DNA from: Candidatus Kapaibacterium sp.
Lineage (GTDB): Bacteria > Bacteroidota > Ignavibacteria > Kapaibacteriales > WFXC01
Assembly: GCA_015490805.1 (NCBI GenBank)
Contig: WFXC01000016.1
Span: forward strand, 1-64,000
Direction: 5' to 3'
Length of the DNA stretch: 64,000 bases
Shown here: positions 51,417-61,100 of the stretch, one piece after another
Position numbering within the stretch: position 1 is the first letter of the stretch
Layout: each line of letters starts with the position of its first letter
Program-made: the position numbers and the translations under genes
Notes under the pieces: generated by a model
The model's database searches: none
What the model was told of the DNA's origin: nothing
What the model saw: the letters and a program-made list of their open reading frames with translations, nothing else

Positions 51417-52844
51417 CTATGGAACAATGACTAAGGTAGTCGAGCGATTACCGATGCGTATGCGAAGATAGATCGGCTGAGCCGTTGCCGATGGCAAAGG
51501 AATAACCACGGGTTGCTGTCCTGCTACCTGACTCCGGGCAATTCGTTGCCCCAGCATCGTGTAGGCTTCCACCTCCGCTGGTAGCGCTGCCGGATCAGGA
51601 GGATACAGCAGGATGCGATCTGACAGGCGAAGGTAATGCCAACCGGTTGAAACTCTGGAAGATTCAGGAGCAGCGGTGGTAGTTGTTTCGCTCAACAGTT
51701 CCCACAGTTCAGGGCGATCCCCATCGTATCCCAGCGCCCAGATCCCAATTCCTCCCAGCCGCCACTGCTGTGCATAGCGATATTTCAATCGCAAACTCAT
51801 TGTGTCATCGTACCACCCCTGAAGCTGCGCCGGGCGGTTGTAGTACGGTGTCATCGAGCTCTCGTCCCAGTGCCAGGAAGCCTCCTTCAGCCGATGCTTG
51901 ACGATCTGTTCGTACGTATAGGCAGTTCCCGATCCCGTTGCTTTTGCTGGCGGGATCGTATCCGCAACGGGCCACTCTCGCCCATAATACGGAACACCCA
52001 GCCACAACTTTTCCGGCCGTAAGCCCTTTGCAAGATAGGTTGACACCGAACGATCCACGCACCAACTGCCCCAGATCGTTCCAGAAGAGAGAGGGGCGAC
52101 TGGACCAGCATAAGCGGAGCCTGTCCAGTGATATTCGTAGCCCATCATCACGCAATAGTCCAGAAAATCGTTGTACGCAGCCACGTCGAACACATCGTAC
52201 CAATCTACCGCTGGCAATGCAATAGACACTTCTGAGCCGGGAATCTCCTGATGAAAACGATCTGCTAACTGACGCAAAAACGCCGTCAGGGAATCTCGCA
52301 ACCACGGATAGGGAATCAGTTCGAAGTCAATATTCACCCCATCTGCATTGCGCAGCCTGACCAGTGCAATAAGACTATCGATCAGCACCTGCTTCGCCTG
52401 CGGATTGGTCAGAAGCTGACGGTTCGCGTCACTACCGAAATTGGTCACGCACAGCACCACTCTGGTCCCATATTGATGCGCTATCGGCACCAGATCGGTG
52501 GTTTTCCACTGCCGAATTGTTTTGTAAGATCCCGTTTCCGGATCAACCGCATAGGAGAAATAAGCAACGGTGTGCAACAGGTCATACCGGTACTGTTTGT
52601 ATCGAGACCCCATCCAGTAGGGATGCCAGCCCATCACGCGAAGGCGGGACGGCGTTCGCCGAAACCGGTGGATATCAGGAAGCGCTTCGGAAGAGTGCCA
52701 TCCCTGTAGAGAATCCCACGCCGCCTCGGAAGCAAATTGCCACTGTTGAAAAAATTGGTCCTGTTCGCTGTGAATAGACGGAAAGGATCGCCACTGCCCA
52801 AAGCTATACAACGGCGCAATGCAAAGGAGTAACAGCAACCGCAT
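51417..52844 (-). CDS. Secreted GH18 family glycoside hydrolase with T9SS-type C terminus
   Basis: The product is 475 aa from the ATG at 52844 (MRLLLLLCIAPLYSFGQ signal). Starts at 52913 or 52934 give longer forms. The catalytic motif DGVNIDFEL (GH18 DxxDxDxE-like, acid Glu present) is intact. RVMGWHPYWMGSRYKQ at the start and GIGIWALGYDGDRPELW at the end of the barrel match the spore-germination/chitinase-like subgroup. The C-terminal about 75 residues (VEAYTMLGQRIARSQVAGQQ, IYLRIRIGNRSTTLVIVP) look like a T9SS sorting domain. The likely substrate is a chitin- or peptidoglycan-like glycan. It follows the mla-type operon on the same strand. Confidence 0.87.
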   Translation of the reverse strand: MRLLLLLCIAPLYSFGQWRSFPSIHSEQDQFFQQWQFASEAAWDSLQGWHSSEALPDIHRFRRTPSRLRVMGWHPYWMGSRYKQYRYDLLHTVAYFSYAVDPETGSYKTIRQWKTTDLVPIAHQYGTRVVLCVTNFGSDANRQLLTNPQAKQVLIDSLIALVRLRNADGVNIDFELIPYPWLRDSLTAFLRQLADRFHQEIPGSEVSIALPAVDWYDVFDVAAYNDFLDYCVMMGYEYHWTGSAYAGPVAPLSSGTIWGSWCVDRSVSTYLAKGLRPEKLWLGVPYYGREWPVADTIPPAKATGSGTAYTYEQIVKHRLKEASWHWDESSMTPYYNRPAQLQGWYDDTMSLRLKYRYAQQWRLGGIGIWALGYDGDRPELWELLSETTTTAAPESSRVSTGWHYLRLSDRILLYPPDPAALPAEVEAYTMLGQRIARSQVAGQQPVVIPLPSATAQPIYLRIRIGNRSTTLVIVP

Positions 52845-52957
52845 CCACCGCCACGTATGCAATCTGAACAATGTGTTACGACGCAAGCCTCGTTCTATCG
52901 AACTGCACCGCATCCCCGATGCCGAATCTGCCATCGCACCTGCGTTACTGCTCTCGT

Positions 52958-53614
52958 TTATTGCTGCTGTACAAAATCCGCAATCTTTTGCAATAACTGA
53001 TCCGTCAGTTGTGCTACTGCCCGGCTCATTGTTGGTGCGATCTGTTCCAGCTCATCGTCCGGACACGGCAAGGTAATGCTGAACAACTGCTGGAACAGCG
53101 GATGGTAGCTCAACGCTGTTTTCTGCGTACGGCGGGAAAACGTGTAATAAATGCTGAGATGCACGACATACCGATCGTTTTCCTCATCCCAGCGGGCAGC
53201 AAATTCTAGAACCCGCCCTTCCAGCAAGTACCGGGGCGACATCAGCGCACGTTCACGAAAAATGCCGCTGGTAAAACTGCCATAGCGAATCAGGCGGCGA
53301 GCAATCGCATCGGTAATCAAGCTGGAAGGTTCTGCCGCCCACCGATGGTAAAACAATCGCTTAACCGTGCCTTCAGGATAGAGGATAACAAATCGATCGG
53401 TCGCAAACTCTGCATCTACAGTCAAAAGCCGAATCCACAAACTGGCTGGAAAGCGATAGCGCTGCAACGAAGACTGCAACGGTTGTTGCACCAGGTGGTA
53501 GTACGTAATGTCCGGATACTCGGTGCGAATCGACATACATCCCGCCAAACCGGCTATCAGCAGGCTCAAAGCAATCCAGTGTTGTATTTTTCGCAATGGT
53601 TTACTCTTCTTCAT
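52958..53614 (-). CDS. ABC-transport auxiliary lipoprotein (PqiC-like)
   Basis: The 218-aa product has a lipoprotein signal (SLLIAGLAGC, Cys about 26). The mature part resembles the ABC_trans_aux / PqiC family (TYYHLVQQPL start, VNVxxFxxD-like LWIRLLTVDAEFATDRFVI). Such lipoproteins sit in the periplasm with MCE-protein lipid transporters. The start overlaps the mlaD-like gene by 14 bases, so it belongs to the same operon as mlaE, mlaF and mlaD. It may replace MlaA or MlaC, neither of which is seen. Confidence 0.82.
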   Translation of the reverse strand: MKKSKPLRKIQHWIALSLLIAGLAGCMSIRTEYPDITYYHLVQQPLQSSLQRYRFPASLWIRLLTVDAEFATDRFVILYPEGTVKRLFYHRWAAEPSSLITDAIARRLIRYGSFTSGIFRERALMSPRYLLEGRVLEFAARWDEENDRYVVHLSIYYTFSRRTQKTALSYHPLFQQLFSITLPCPDDELEQIAPTMSRAVAQLTDQLLQKIADFVQQQ

Positions 53615-54575
53615 CTGGCGGCTCCGTCAACATCAGTGGACCAAAATCCTCGCGCAGCGTCCGCAGCGTGAGCCGTAGCTCCCGGCTGGTCCGCTCCAGC
53701 TCAGCAGCAGCGCTCAAAATACGTTCCGTTGTTAAAGTTGAAAGCTGCTGCAGGGTAAGAATGGTCTGTTCCAGGCGTACCATTACCGTATCATAGCGAG
53801 CAACGATCCGATCTGCTTTCTGGTCCAGGCGCAAATGCGTGATTTGTTGCTGCAAATTCTCCATCGTCTCATCCAAACGGGCACTGGCCTGAGACAAACT
53901 CCGTCCAGTCCGCCCCAACTGCTCGATCACACCGGTGGAATCAAAGCGTTCCAGCAGTTGCCGCAACTGTAAGGTAATATGAGCCGTCTGGGTAATAGCG
54001 GTGCGCAGCTCAGGATTATCCACGAAGTTTGCGATGGAATGGAGAAATCGCTTTGTCCCTTCGGAAATTCCCTTCGTATCAATCATCCGGAGATTGTTGA
54101 TCACCTCGTTCAATGCCAACTCTAAGGTTTCGATGTCCGATGGAGCCGATGGGATCACCGGATACGGTGGCTGGAATTGGAGCGGTATTGGGGGATACTC
54201 CTCCGGATTCTCAGGATAAAACAATTGCAGAAACTTTCCTCCAGCGATGCTTGCCAGCGCCTGCTTGACCCGCAACGTCGTATCGACTCGCATATCAGCT
54301 TCCAGTTCCATCACAACTTCAATCAGTTTGCCGTCCGGCGCCAGATGGACTGCTTTGACCCGCCCTACCGGAATGCCCTGATACTTGACGGCTGTTCCCG
54401 GCTCAATTCCTTCAACCGAGGTGTCGAAGTACGTAACGTACAGTTGATACTCCTGGAACCAGCGGGCAGCACCCAGCCAGAGGATAAAAAAGACCAGAAA
54501 GCTGAATCCGATAAAAGCAAATAAACCGATCCAGAAGGGATGGGAAACTCGCCGTGTTGGGATCGTCGATGTCAT
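53601..54575 (-). CDS. mlaD: MCE-domain lipid transport protein (MlaD family)
   Basis: The 324-aa product has one N-terminal membrane helix (about 14-36, FWIGLFAFIGFSFLVFFILWLG) and an MCE domain at about 40-120 (YVTYFDTSVEGIEPGTAVKYQGIPVGRV...VKQALASIAGGKFLQL). A long helical coiled-coil tail (about 140-315) rich in Leu, Gln and Thr follows. It forms the periplasmic hexameric tunnel of an MCE lipid transporter. It overlaps the ATPase gene by four bases. The helical tail suggests an extended needle-like form rather than the short E. coli MlaD. Confidence 0.91.
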   Translation of the reverse strand: MTSTIPTRRVSHPFWIGLFAFIGFSFLVFFILWLGAARWFQEYQLYVTYFDTSVEGIEPGTAVKYQGIPVGRVKAVHLAPDGKLIEVVMELEADMRVDTTLRVKQALASIAGGKFLQLFYPENPEEYPPIPLQFQPPYPVIPSAPSDIETLELALNEVINNLRMIDTKGISEGTKRFLHSIANFVDNPELRTAITQTAHITLQLRQLLERFDSTGVIEQLGRTGRSLSQASARLDETMENLQQQITHLRLDQKADRIVARYDTVMVRLEQTILTLQQLSTLTTERILSAAAELERTSRELRLTLRTLREDFGPLMLTEPPDEEE

Positions 54576-55336
54576 CGTTCCAGTTTCGCCAGACGGTTAA
54601 AAAAGTTGTAAACGGCTGGATGATCCGTTCGATTGCGTAGAGTGTGCGGATCTCCTTCCGCAATGATCGTATGAGTGTGCCGATCTAACAGCAGCACTCG
54701 ATCCGCGATGGTAAACGTACTTTCCAGATCGTGGGTCACCACGACCATCGTTGTACCAAAAATCTGCTTAAACTCCAGCACCAACTGATCGATCGAGGCA
54801 GCCGTCACCGGATCCAATCCAGAAGTTGGTTCATCCAGAAAAAGGAGTGGCGGATCCAGCGCCAATGCGCGGGCAATACCGGCGCGCTTCTGCATCCCAC
54901 CGGATAACTCTGCTGGTAGGAGTGCTTCGCTCCCACTCAATCCCACTGCTGCCAATTTCAAGCGAACAATTTCCATAATCTCCAGATCCGTTAAGTGGGT
55001 GTACATCTGCAGTGGCAGGGCAATATTTTCAGCGATTGTCAGCGATCGGAGCAACCCGCTGGATTGGAACAATACGCCGAGATGGCGGAGAATCTGCCGC
55101 TGCTGCTGCTCTGGCACCGCCCATAGATTCTGCCCCATAATCCAGACTTCCCCGGAAGTTGGCGGGAGCAATCCCGTCATCACCCGAAGCAGCGTACTTT
55201 TTCCACAGCCGCTTTCCCCCAGAATACAGAGAATTTCACCAGCAAAAACTTCCAGAGAGATATTGTCCAGCACCAGGCGATCCTCAAACTGGACGGTGAC
55301 ATTGCGCACCTGGACCAATGGCTGACGGTCGCTCAT
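54572..55336 (-). CDS. mlaF: ABC transporter ATPase of lipid transport system
   Basis: The 254-aa product has Walker A GESGCGKSTLL, Q-loop LFQSSGLL, the MlaF-type signature LSGGMQKRAGIARAL, Walker B PLLFLDEPTSGLDP and switch VVTHDLESTF. LSGGMxKR is characteristic of MlaF-like rather than general ABC ATPases. It powers phospholipid movement between inner and outer membranes with MlaE and MlaD. It overlaps both neighbours by four bases. Confidence 0.95.
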   Translation of the reverse strand: MSDRQPLVQVRNVTVQFEDRLVLDNISLEVFAGEILCILGESGCGKSTLLRVMTGLLPPTSGEVWIMGQNLWAVPEQQQRQILRHLGVLFQSSGLLRSLTIAENIALPLQMYTHLTDLEIMEIVRLKLAAVGLSGSEALLPAELSGGMQKRAGIARALALDPPLLFLDEPTSGLDPVTAASIDQLVLEFKQIFGTTMVVVTHDLESTFTIADRVLLLDRHTHTIIAEGDPHTLRNRTDHPAVYNFFNRLAKLER

Positions 55337-56454
55337 ATTCCCAGCACCTGAAACAGAACAGCAAACACGGCATCCAGAACGATGATGAGTAGGATACTGG
55401 TCACAACGGCGATCGTGGCTGCCCGCCCAACGCTGGCGCTCCCGGCGGAAACCCGAAGTCCCTGAAAACAGCCAATAATACCAATCACGAAGCCAAAAAA
55501 GAAACTTTTGAAAATCCCGGTAAAAACGTGTGCGTAGTTCAGTGCCTGTTGCGTTTGCAGCAGATAACCAGAGATAGTGAAATCCAGCGTCGTTAAAGCT
55601 GTGAGCAATCCCCCCACGATACCTGCAACATCAGCGATAAGGCTGAGCAGTGGCAAGGTGAGCACAACGGCAAGGATGCGGGGCAACAGGAGGAAGCGGA
55701 TGAAATCAATGCCCATCACCTGCAACGCATCCAGCTCTTCATTGATCTTCATCGTGCCAATTTCCGCTGCAAAAGCAGAGCCCGTGCGTCCGGCAACGAT
55801 GATGGCAGTCATCAAAGGACCCAGTTCACGGGTCACGGAAATCGCTATCAGGTCAGCCAGATAAACATCGGCACCGAAGCGATGGAGTTGCACAGCGCCC
55901 TGGTATCCCAGAATGACCCCAATAAGGAGCGCGATGAGGGAAACAATCGGCACAGCGCTCACACCGGCTGCGAAGACAAACAGGGGAAGATCTTCCCAGC
56001 GGACTCGATGAGGATGACGCACAAGATCCACGATCAGGCTCCCCAGAAACACAAAAAATGCTCGAATATCCTCCAGCTTCCGAAGCAGACTTTCACCCAA
56101 TCGTTCAAAGAAGCGGCGCCAACCAGCGGCTGCCGGCGGAACCTGAGATGCTCCTGCCTGTTGTTCAAAAAATTGGAGCAGCCGCTCCATCTCTGGTGAG
56201 AGTCCCCACAATTGCAAAGTGGCAGAACGGTCCGTAGCCAGTTGCCGGAGGCGGCGGATAAAGACAACCAGAAAAGTGTCATACGCCACAATATGGCTAA
56301 AGTCCACGGTGAGCTGTTCAAACGCTCTGGCTTGCAACTGTTCCCACAGTGAGGCATAACGATGCCCCTGCGACAATTGCAGGGGCAACCGACATACTAC
56401 AGTAACGTGCTTGTCTGTTTGCTCTAAATCAAACGGCGGTTCTGTCAGCGACAT
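55333..56454 (-). CDS. mlaE: MlaE-family permease with fused STAS domain
   Basis: The 373-aa product is about 110 residues longer than E. coli MlaE. Residues 1-110 (VTVVCRLPLQLSQGH...LTVDFSHIVAYDTFLVVFIRRL) resemble a STAS/MlaB-like domain. The permease follows, with the family motifs RELGPLMTAIIVAGRTGSAFAAEIGTMKINEELDAL and an LPRILAVVLTLPLL segment. MlaB is thus fused to the permease here. It acts in the inner membrane with MlaF and MlaD. It begins 28 bases after hmgA. Confidence 0.94.
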   Translation of the reverse strand: MSLTEPPFDLEQTDKHVTVVCRLPLQLSQGHRYASLWEQLQARAFEQLTVDFSHIVAYDTFLVVFIRRLRQLATDRSATLQLWGLSPEMERLLQFFEQQAGASQVPPAAAGWRRFFERLGESLLRKLEDIRAFFVFLGSLIVDLVRHPHRVRWEDLPLFVFAAGVSAVPIVSLIALLIGVILGYQGAVQLHRFGADVYLADLIAISVTRELGPLMTAIIVAGRTGSAFAAEIGTMKINEELDALQVMGIDFIRFLLLPRILAVVLTLPLLSLIADVAGIVGGLLTALTTLDFTISGYLLQTQQALNYAHVFTGIFKSFFFGFVIGIIGCFQGLRVSAGSASVGRAATIAVVTSILLIIVLDAVFAVLFQVLGI

Positions 56455-56481
56455 ACAAAAATGGTTCTTTGCTTCCGAACT

Positions 56482-57813
56482 TTACGTCTGTGCTGAAACC
56501 TCTGGACGCCAATCCTTCTGGAAGCGTGGTCCCAGCCCTTCCCACACTTTGTAGTAGTCCGTTTGCAGCAAATCGGTTTCCAGTGCAAAGCGGGTCAACC
56601 GAATCTGGTAGAAGGTTTCAAACATAAAGGCGAGAGTATTGCCCAGGAACTCCGGCTTCAGCTCGGCACTGATTGCCTTCTCATACGTCGGCTGATCAGG
56701 ACCGTGTCCGGTCATACAGTTGTGCAAGCTGGCACCACCCGGCACGAACCCTTCTTCCTTGGCATCATACTTCCCTTTGATCAGCCCCATAAACTCGCTC
56801 ATAAAGTTCCGATGGAACCACGGAGGACGGAACGTATGCTCTGCGACCATCCAGCGGGGCGGGAAAAGGACAAAATCAACGTTAGCAAACCCCGGCTGTC
56901 CCGAAGGAGCCGTGAGAACGGTAAAGATAGAAGGATCGCTGTGATCAAAGGTTACGGTGTTGACCGCCTGGAAATACGCTAAGTTGTACTTGTATGGCGT
57001 ATAGTTTCCGTGCCAGGCAACCACATTGAGTGGCGAATAGCGGGTATCGGCTGCCCACAGTTTTCCATCGAATTTCCCAATAATCTGGAATTCCCCTTCC
57101 GCTTCCTCATAATAAGCAACCGGTGCCAGAAAATCGCGAGGATTCGCCAATCCATTCGCTCCAATTGGTCCCAGCTCTGGCAGGCGAAACAGCGGACCGA
57201 AGTTTTCGCAAATATATCCTCGCGCTTTGCCATCCAGCAGCTCTACTTTGAACTTGATACCCCGTGGAATGAGACAAATCTCGCCGGGCGATACCTCCAG
57301 GATTCCCAGCTCTGTATAGAACCGCAAACTCCCCAGTTGAGGCACAATGAGCATTTCTCCATCCGCATTGTAAAAATACCGATCCTGCATCGAGCGATTG
57401 GCAACATAAAAATGGATCGCAACGCCCGTGTGCTGGGAAGCATCTCCATTTCCCCCGACCGTAATTAAGCCTTCTACAAAATCAGTTGGTTCTTCCGGGA
57501 TCGGCACTGGATCCCATCGGAATTGCGTTGGGGGCGTTACAACTTCGTTAAATGGCGTCCCGCGCAACAGCCCCTGCCCAATTTGCCGGAAAGGCTTATG
57601 ATTGACTGATGGAACGATCCGATACATCCAGGTGCGACGATTCTCGCACCGGGGCGCTGTAAAGGCTGTCCCATTGATCTGCTCAGCGTACAATCCATAC
57701 GGCACTTTCTGCGGCGAGTTCTGCCCAACCGGTAAAGCACCCGGTAGCGCTTCCGTTGCGAAAAAGCTTCCAAATCCCGATTGATACTGCAATTGTCCAT
57801 TCCGTGATGCCAT
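56482..57813 (-). CDS. hmgA: Homogentisate 1,2-dioxygenase
   Basis: The 443-aa product has the usual length. It opens the ring of homogentisate to maleylacetoacetate in tyrosine/phenylalanine breakdown. [19 protein letters not shown] at the start is characteristic. The Fe ligands are in [14 protein letters not shown] (His, Glu) and [10 protein letters not shown] (His). No other gene of the pathway is adjacent. It is the first gene before the mla-type operon on the same strand, 28 bases upstream of mlaE, an unusual pairing. AAAGGGAG precedes the ATG. Confidence 0.96.
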   Translation of the reverse strand: MASRNGQLQYQSGFGSFFATEALPGALPVGQNSPQKVPYGLYAEQINGTAFTAPRCENRRTWMYRIVPSVNHKPFRQIGQGLLRGTPFNEVVTPPTQFRWDPVPIPEEPTDFVEGLITVGGNGDASQHTGVAIHFYVANRSMQDRYFYNADGEMLIVPQLGSLRFYTELGILEVSPGEICLIPRGIKFKVELLDGKARGYICENFGPLFRLPELGPIGANGLANPRDFLAPVAYYEEAEGEFQIIGKFDGKLWAADTRYSPLNVVAWHGNYTPYKYNLAYFQAVNTVTFDHSDPSIFTVLTAPSGQPGFANVDFVLFPPRWMVAEHTFRPPWFHRNFMSEFMGLIKGKYDAKEEGFVPGGASLHNCMTGHGPDQPTYEKAISAELKPEFLGNTLAFMFETFYQIRLTRFALETDLLQTDYYKVWEGLGPRFQKDWRPEVSAQT

Positions 57814-58183
57814 TGTGTGCTCCCTTTATTTTGTGAAACAAACCCTACATTTTTGTCTATTCCTCACACTTTGGATATTCCTCAGAAATCTTCTTCTATC
57901 CCACCTTCGCCGATCGCTCTGCAGTCCATCGCCCATCACAAATCGAACTTACTGCAACGCTCCTTTCAGCTTTCAAAATTACGGATTTTCCCGCTGATAA
58001 CGGCTGTACCCAGTACATAGCTTAGGACTCTGCACGCACCCGAATGAAACCGTCAGGTATTCTTGGTAACAACCTGACACTTTTGTTCTCATACCCCCTA
58101 TTTGCAAACAATTTCGTATTTTGGCACCGTTTTTGATGACAGCCATTTCTGTGCAATGCGGTTTTTCCAGGGGTTTCGGAGGA
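57814..58183. other. Divergent spacer, hmgA and the 1745-aa gene
   Basis: No gene was recognised. TATTTTGG (58117-58124) is close to the -7 consensus on the + strand, about 60 nt before the chosen start of the next gene, and is the most likely promoter remnant here. On the minus strand no full consensus precedes hmgA. Confidence 0.4.
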
Positions 58184-61100
58184 ATGGAAGTGGCAATTAT
58201 TTCTGAGAGGGGACATTTCTGGTGGTTTAGCCTGCTGGTTTTCTTTGCTTTCGGAACGGCTGCGTGGTCGCAAACTCTGAGCGTGACCGTCATTATACCA
58301 CCGCAACCCAGTCCCTACCTTGCGGATTGGATTGCCGGGCGCGAAGAGGTAATGGTGACCGTCCACAATAGTGGATCTGCTCCGCAAGCGGCAATTCTCA
58401 AGGTGAAGCTCTATTTAGATGGAGAGCTACAGGCGGAAACCGATGTGGACAAGCTGGAGCCAGTCACCATTCCACCGGGAGTTTCTACATTCTACGCTCA
58501 GGATTTTCTGCAATTAGAAGCGATCAACTTCTACGGCGATAGCCGTCAATCGGTAGAGCGTTCCGGTCGCCTTCCGGCTGGCAACTACCAGTTCTGCTTC
58601 CAGTTGCTGGATCCTCAAACGCACGCGCCACTGACATCCCTGCCAGAATACTGCCGCTCCTTTACTGTTATCCTCTACACTCCTCCGGTACTGCTCCAGC
58701 CAGTTGACAGGGATACGGTAAGATCCCTGACCGACCTGCGGTTTCAATGGACACCGGTTGTGCCGGCTGCTCCGCAGCCGATCCTCTATACCCTCCAGGT
58801 GTTCGAGGTCTTTGAAGGACAAACCCCTATGGATGCCTACCTTGAAAACCCTCCAGTTCTGCAATACACAATCCACGATGGGACAACCATTCCGTACCAG
58901 CCGGAGCTGGGACTGCTCCAGCCGGGACGGACTTATATCTGGACCGTCCAGGTCACCGACTCCTACTATCGTCCCCTGTTTGCACCCGATGGACGGGCAG
59001 AACCTTTTACCTTTGTCTACCAACCCCAGAAGCAACTGCTGGGGGACAAGGAATCCGGAGGGAAGAAGAGAGAAAGCGACACCGCCACAGTGGTTGATGT
59101 GCACGTGTTGCGCATCGGACACTTTGAGATCCGCCTTCGGGATACTGTTCGCTGCTCCTCCGGCGGAGAATGTTCCTTCAGTGGCACCGGGACGCTGTTC
59201 ATCCCCTGGCTGGATGATTCTTTGACGGTCCACTTTACCAACTTGCAAGTCACCGTTACCGACACCCCCGGTGTTGCACGGGTAGTCGCCGGCGCTGTAG
59301 CAGTAACCGGAACGTGGATGCGAGAAATTTTTCCGGGCTATCCAGAATTCCGTCTGGAAATCAACGAATGGCGCTTTACGCCCGATAGAGCCCTGCTGAA
59401 CGGAGATGTGTTTTTCAACGGACAAACGTGGGATTTGCCGTGCGTTGTATCGGAAACGCTACCGCTGGACAGCCTGGAATTCTTCCCGGACTCCCTCCGG
59501 CTAGAACTGCCAACCGGATGGGTCTGCTCAGGTATCGATTTAGCAATCGGCGACTGTTTTACTTTCCACTTTGATACCTTATCCGTCGCTCTACGCTGGG
59601 ATGGAAGCCGATGGACCGCCACCGCTTTTCTGGATGGGACGGTAACCATTGCCTGCTGGGCAGTGGATGGTCAGCCAGTACAGCTTGCGTTCCGAACTCA
59701 AATTTTACCGGGACAGGTGAACTTACTACTGAGCGTTTATGCTCCATTGCGAGACGCTCGCATTGTGGGATTGCCCATCTGGTTGTCACTCGATAGTCTG
59801 ATTCTGGACGCTTCCAGCCTGGAAAATCCAGCGGGATTTCCTCCAGCGCTGTGCGGGATCAGTAGCTGGCACGATCCGCTGTGGAAAGGAGTGTGGATTC
59901 CTTCTGCCCACCTCAAATTTCTCGTGGAGCAGGATACTTTGCAATGGGACATTCGCGATATTGTTCTGGAAAACGGCTCTGGGCGTCTGCTTGCCAGCTT
60001 CGAAGGAGAGGCAAGCTTTGTACCTCCACATCCTATCGAGCTTGCGGGATTTACCGTCCGGTTAGATTCAGCAAAAATCCGGTTCTGTCAGAATACGCTT
60101 GCAACGCTGCGAGCAAACGGTCTTCTTCAACTTCCGGCTTCGCTCCAGAAACCCACCGAATGGGCACAGTTAGACAGTCTCTACCTGCGCCTTGCCGGGC
60201 AACAACGCGGGTCACAATTTGAATGGCTTGGCACCCTGGACCTGTTTGGCGGCGTGAATTTAGCTCTGCCACCTTCCAATCCAGTTGCGATGCTCCGACT
60301 CCGAAATGGACAAATTGCAAAAGTCGGCACCCATCGCGGCTATGTAGAGTTTACCAGCATCGATTTTCAGGCACCACCGAACGACCCGGCTGCCGTCGTA
60401 CACCTTGCGGGTTTGAGAATCTGGAATGATGGACAGGTGCAACTGGAAGATGCGGATGGCTGGTTCGACATAAGTTCGTGGGCTCGTCTCCACATTGGTG
60501 GATTAACGATTCAAGCGCGAGAAATCGGAATCGGCTATGAGGGGGGCCACTGGTGGGCAGGATTGAGTGGCGGCTTTGAAATTCCTGCTGCTTCCGGATT
60601 GAGCGGCGGAGCAAATGGGATGTACCTGCATCGGCTCCGTGTCTTTGATGATGGGCGAATGGTCAGCGACGGTGCACACATCCAGTTCTCCATCGGTGGG
60701 GCTCTTAACATTAGCGGAACGCTCTTCTGGGGTGACATTGCGTATGGAAGTACGCTCACCAGTGGAATGACCGGTCGTTTGACCGGACGTTTCGACTGTC
60801 TCGGAGGATTCCAGACGGGAATTGACTTTGCTTTCGGCAGCACAAAGGGAAGCTCGCCGTTCCGTTTCTGGTATCTGAGCGGTGAAGCCGCCATCCCCGG
60901 CGGGGTTCCCATTATCCCCGGTGCTTTCCATCTGGTCGGTGGTATACTGGGTGCTGGCTGGCATGTGCGGCTTGACAACTTCAATCATCACTTGATCACC
61001 AGCAGCGGGTTCAATTCCCCACCGCCGATTGTGCCTGACCGCACCATTGATTTGCTCCTTCGAGCAGGATTGCTCTTTGCTGATCCCTCCCTTCAGGCAT

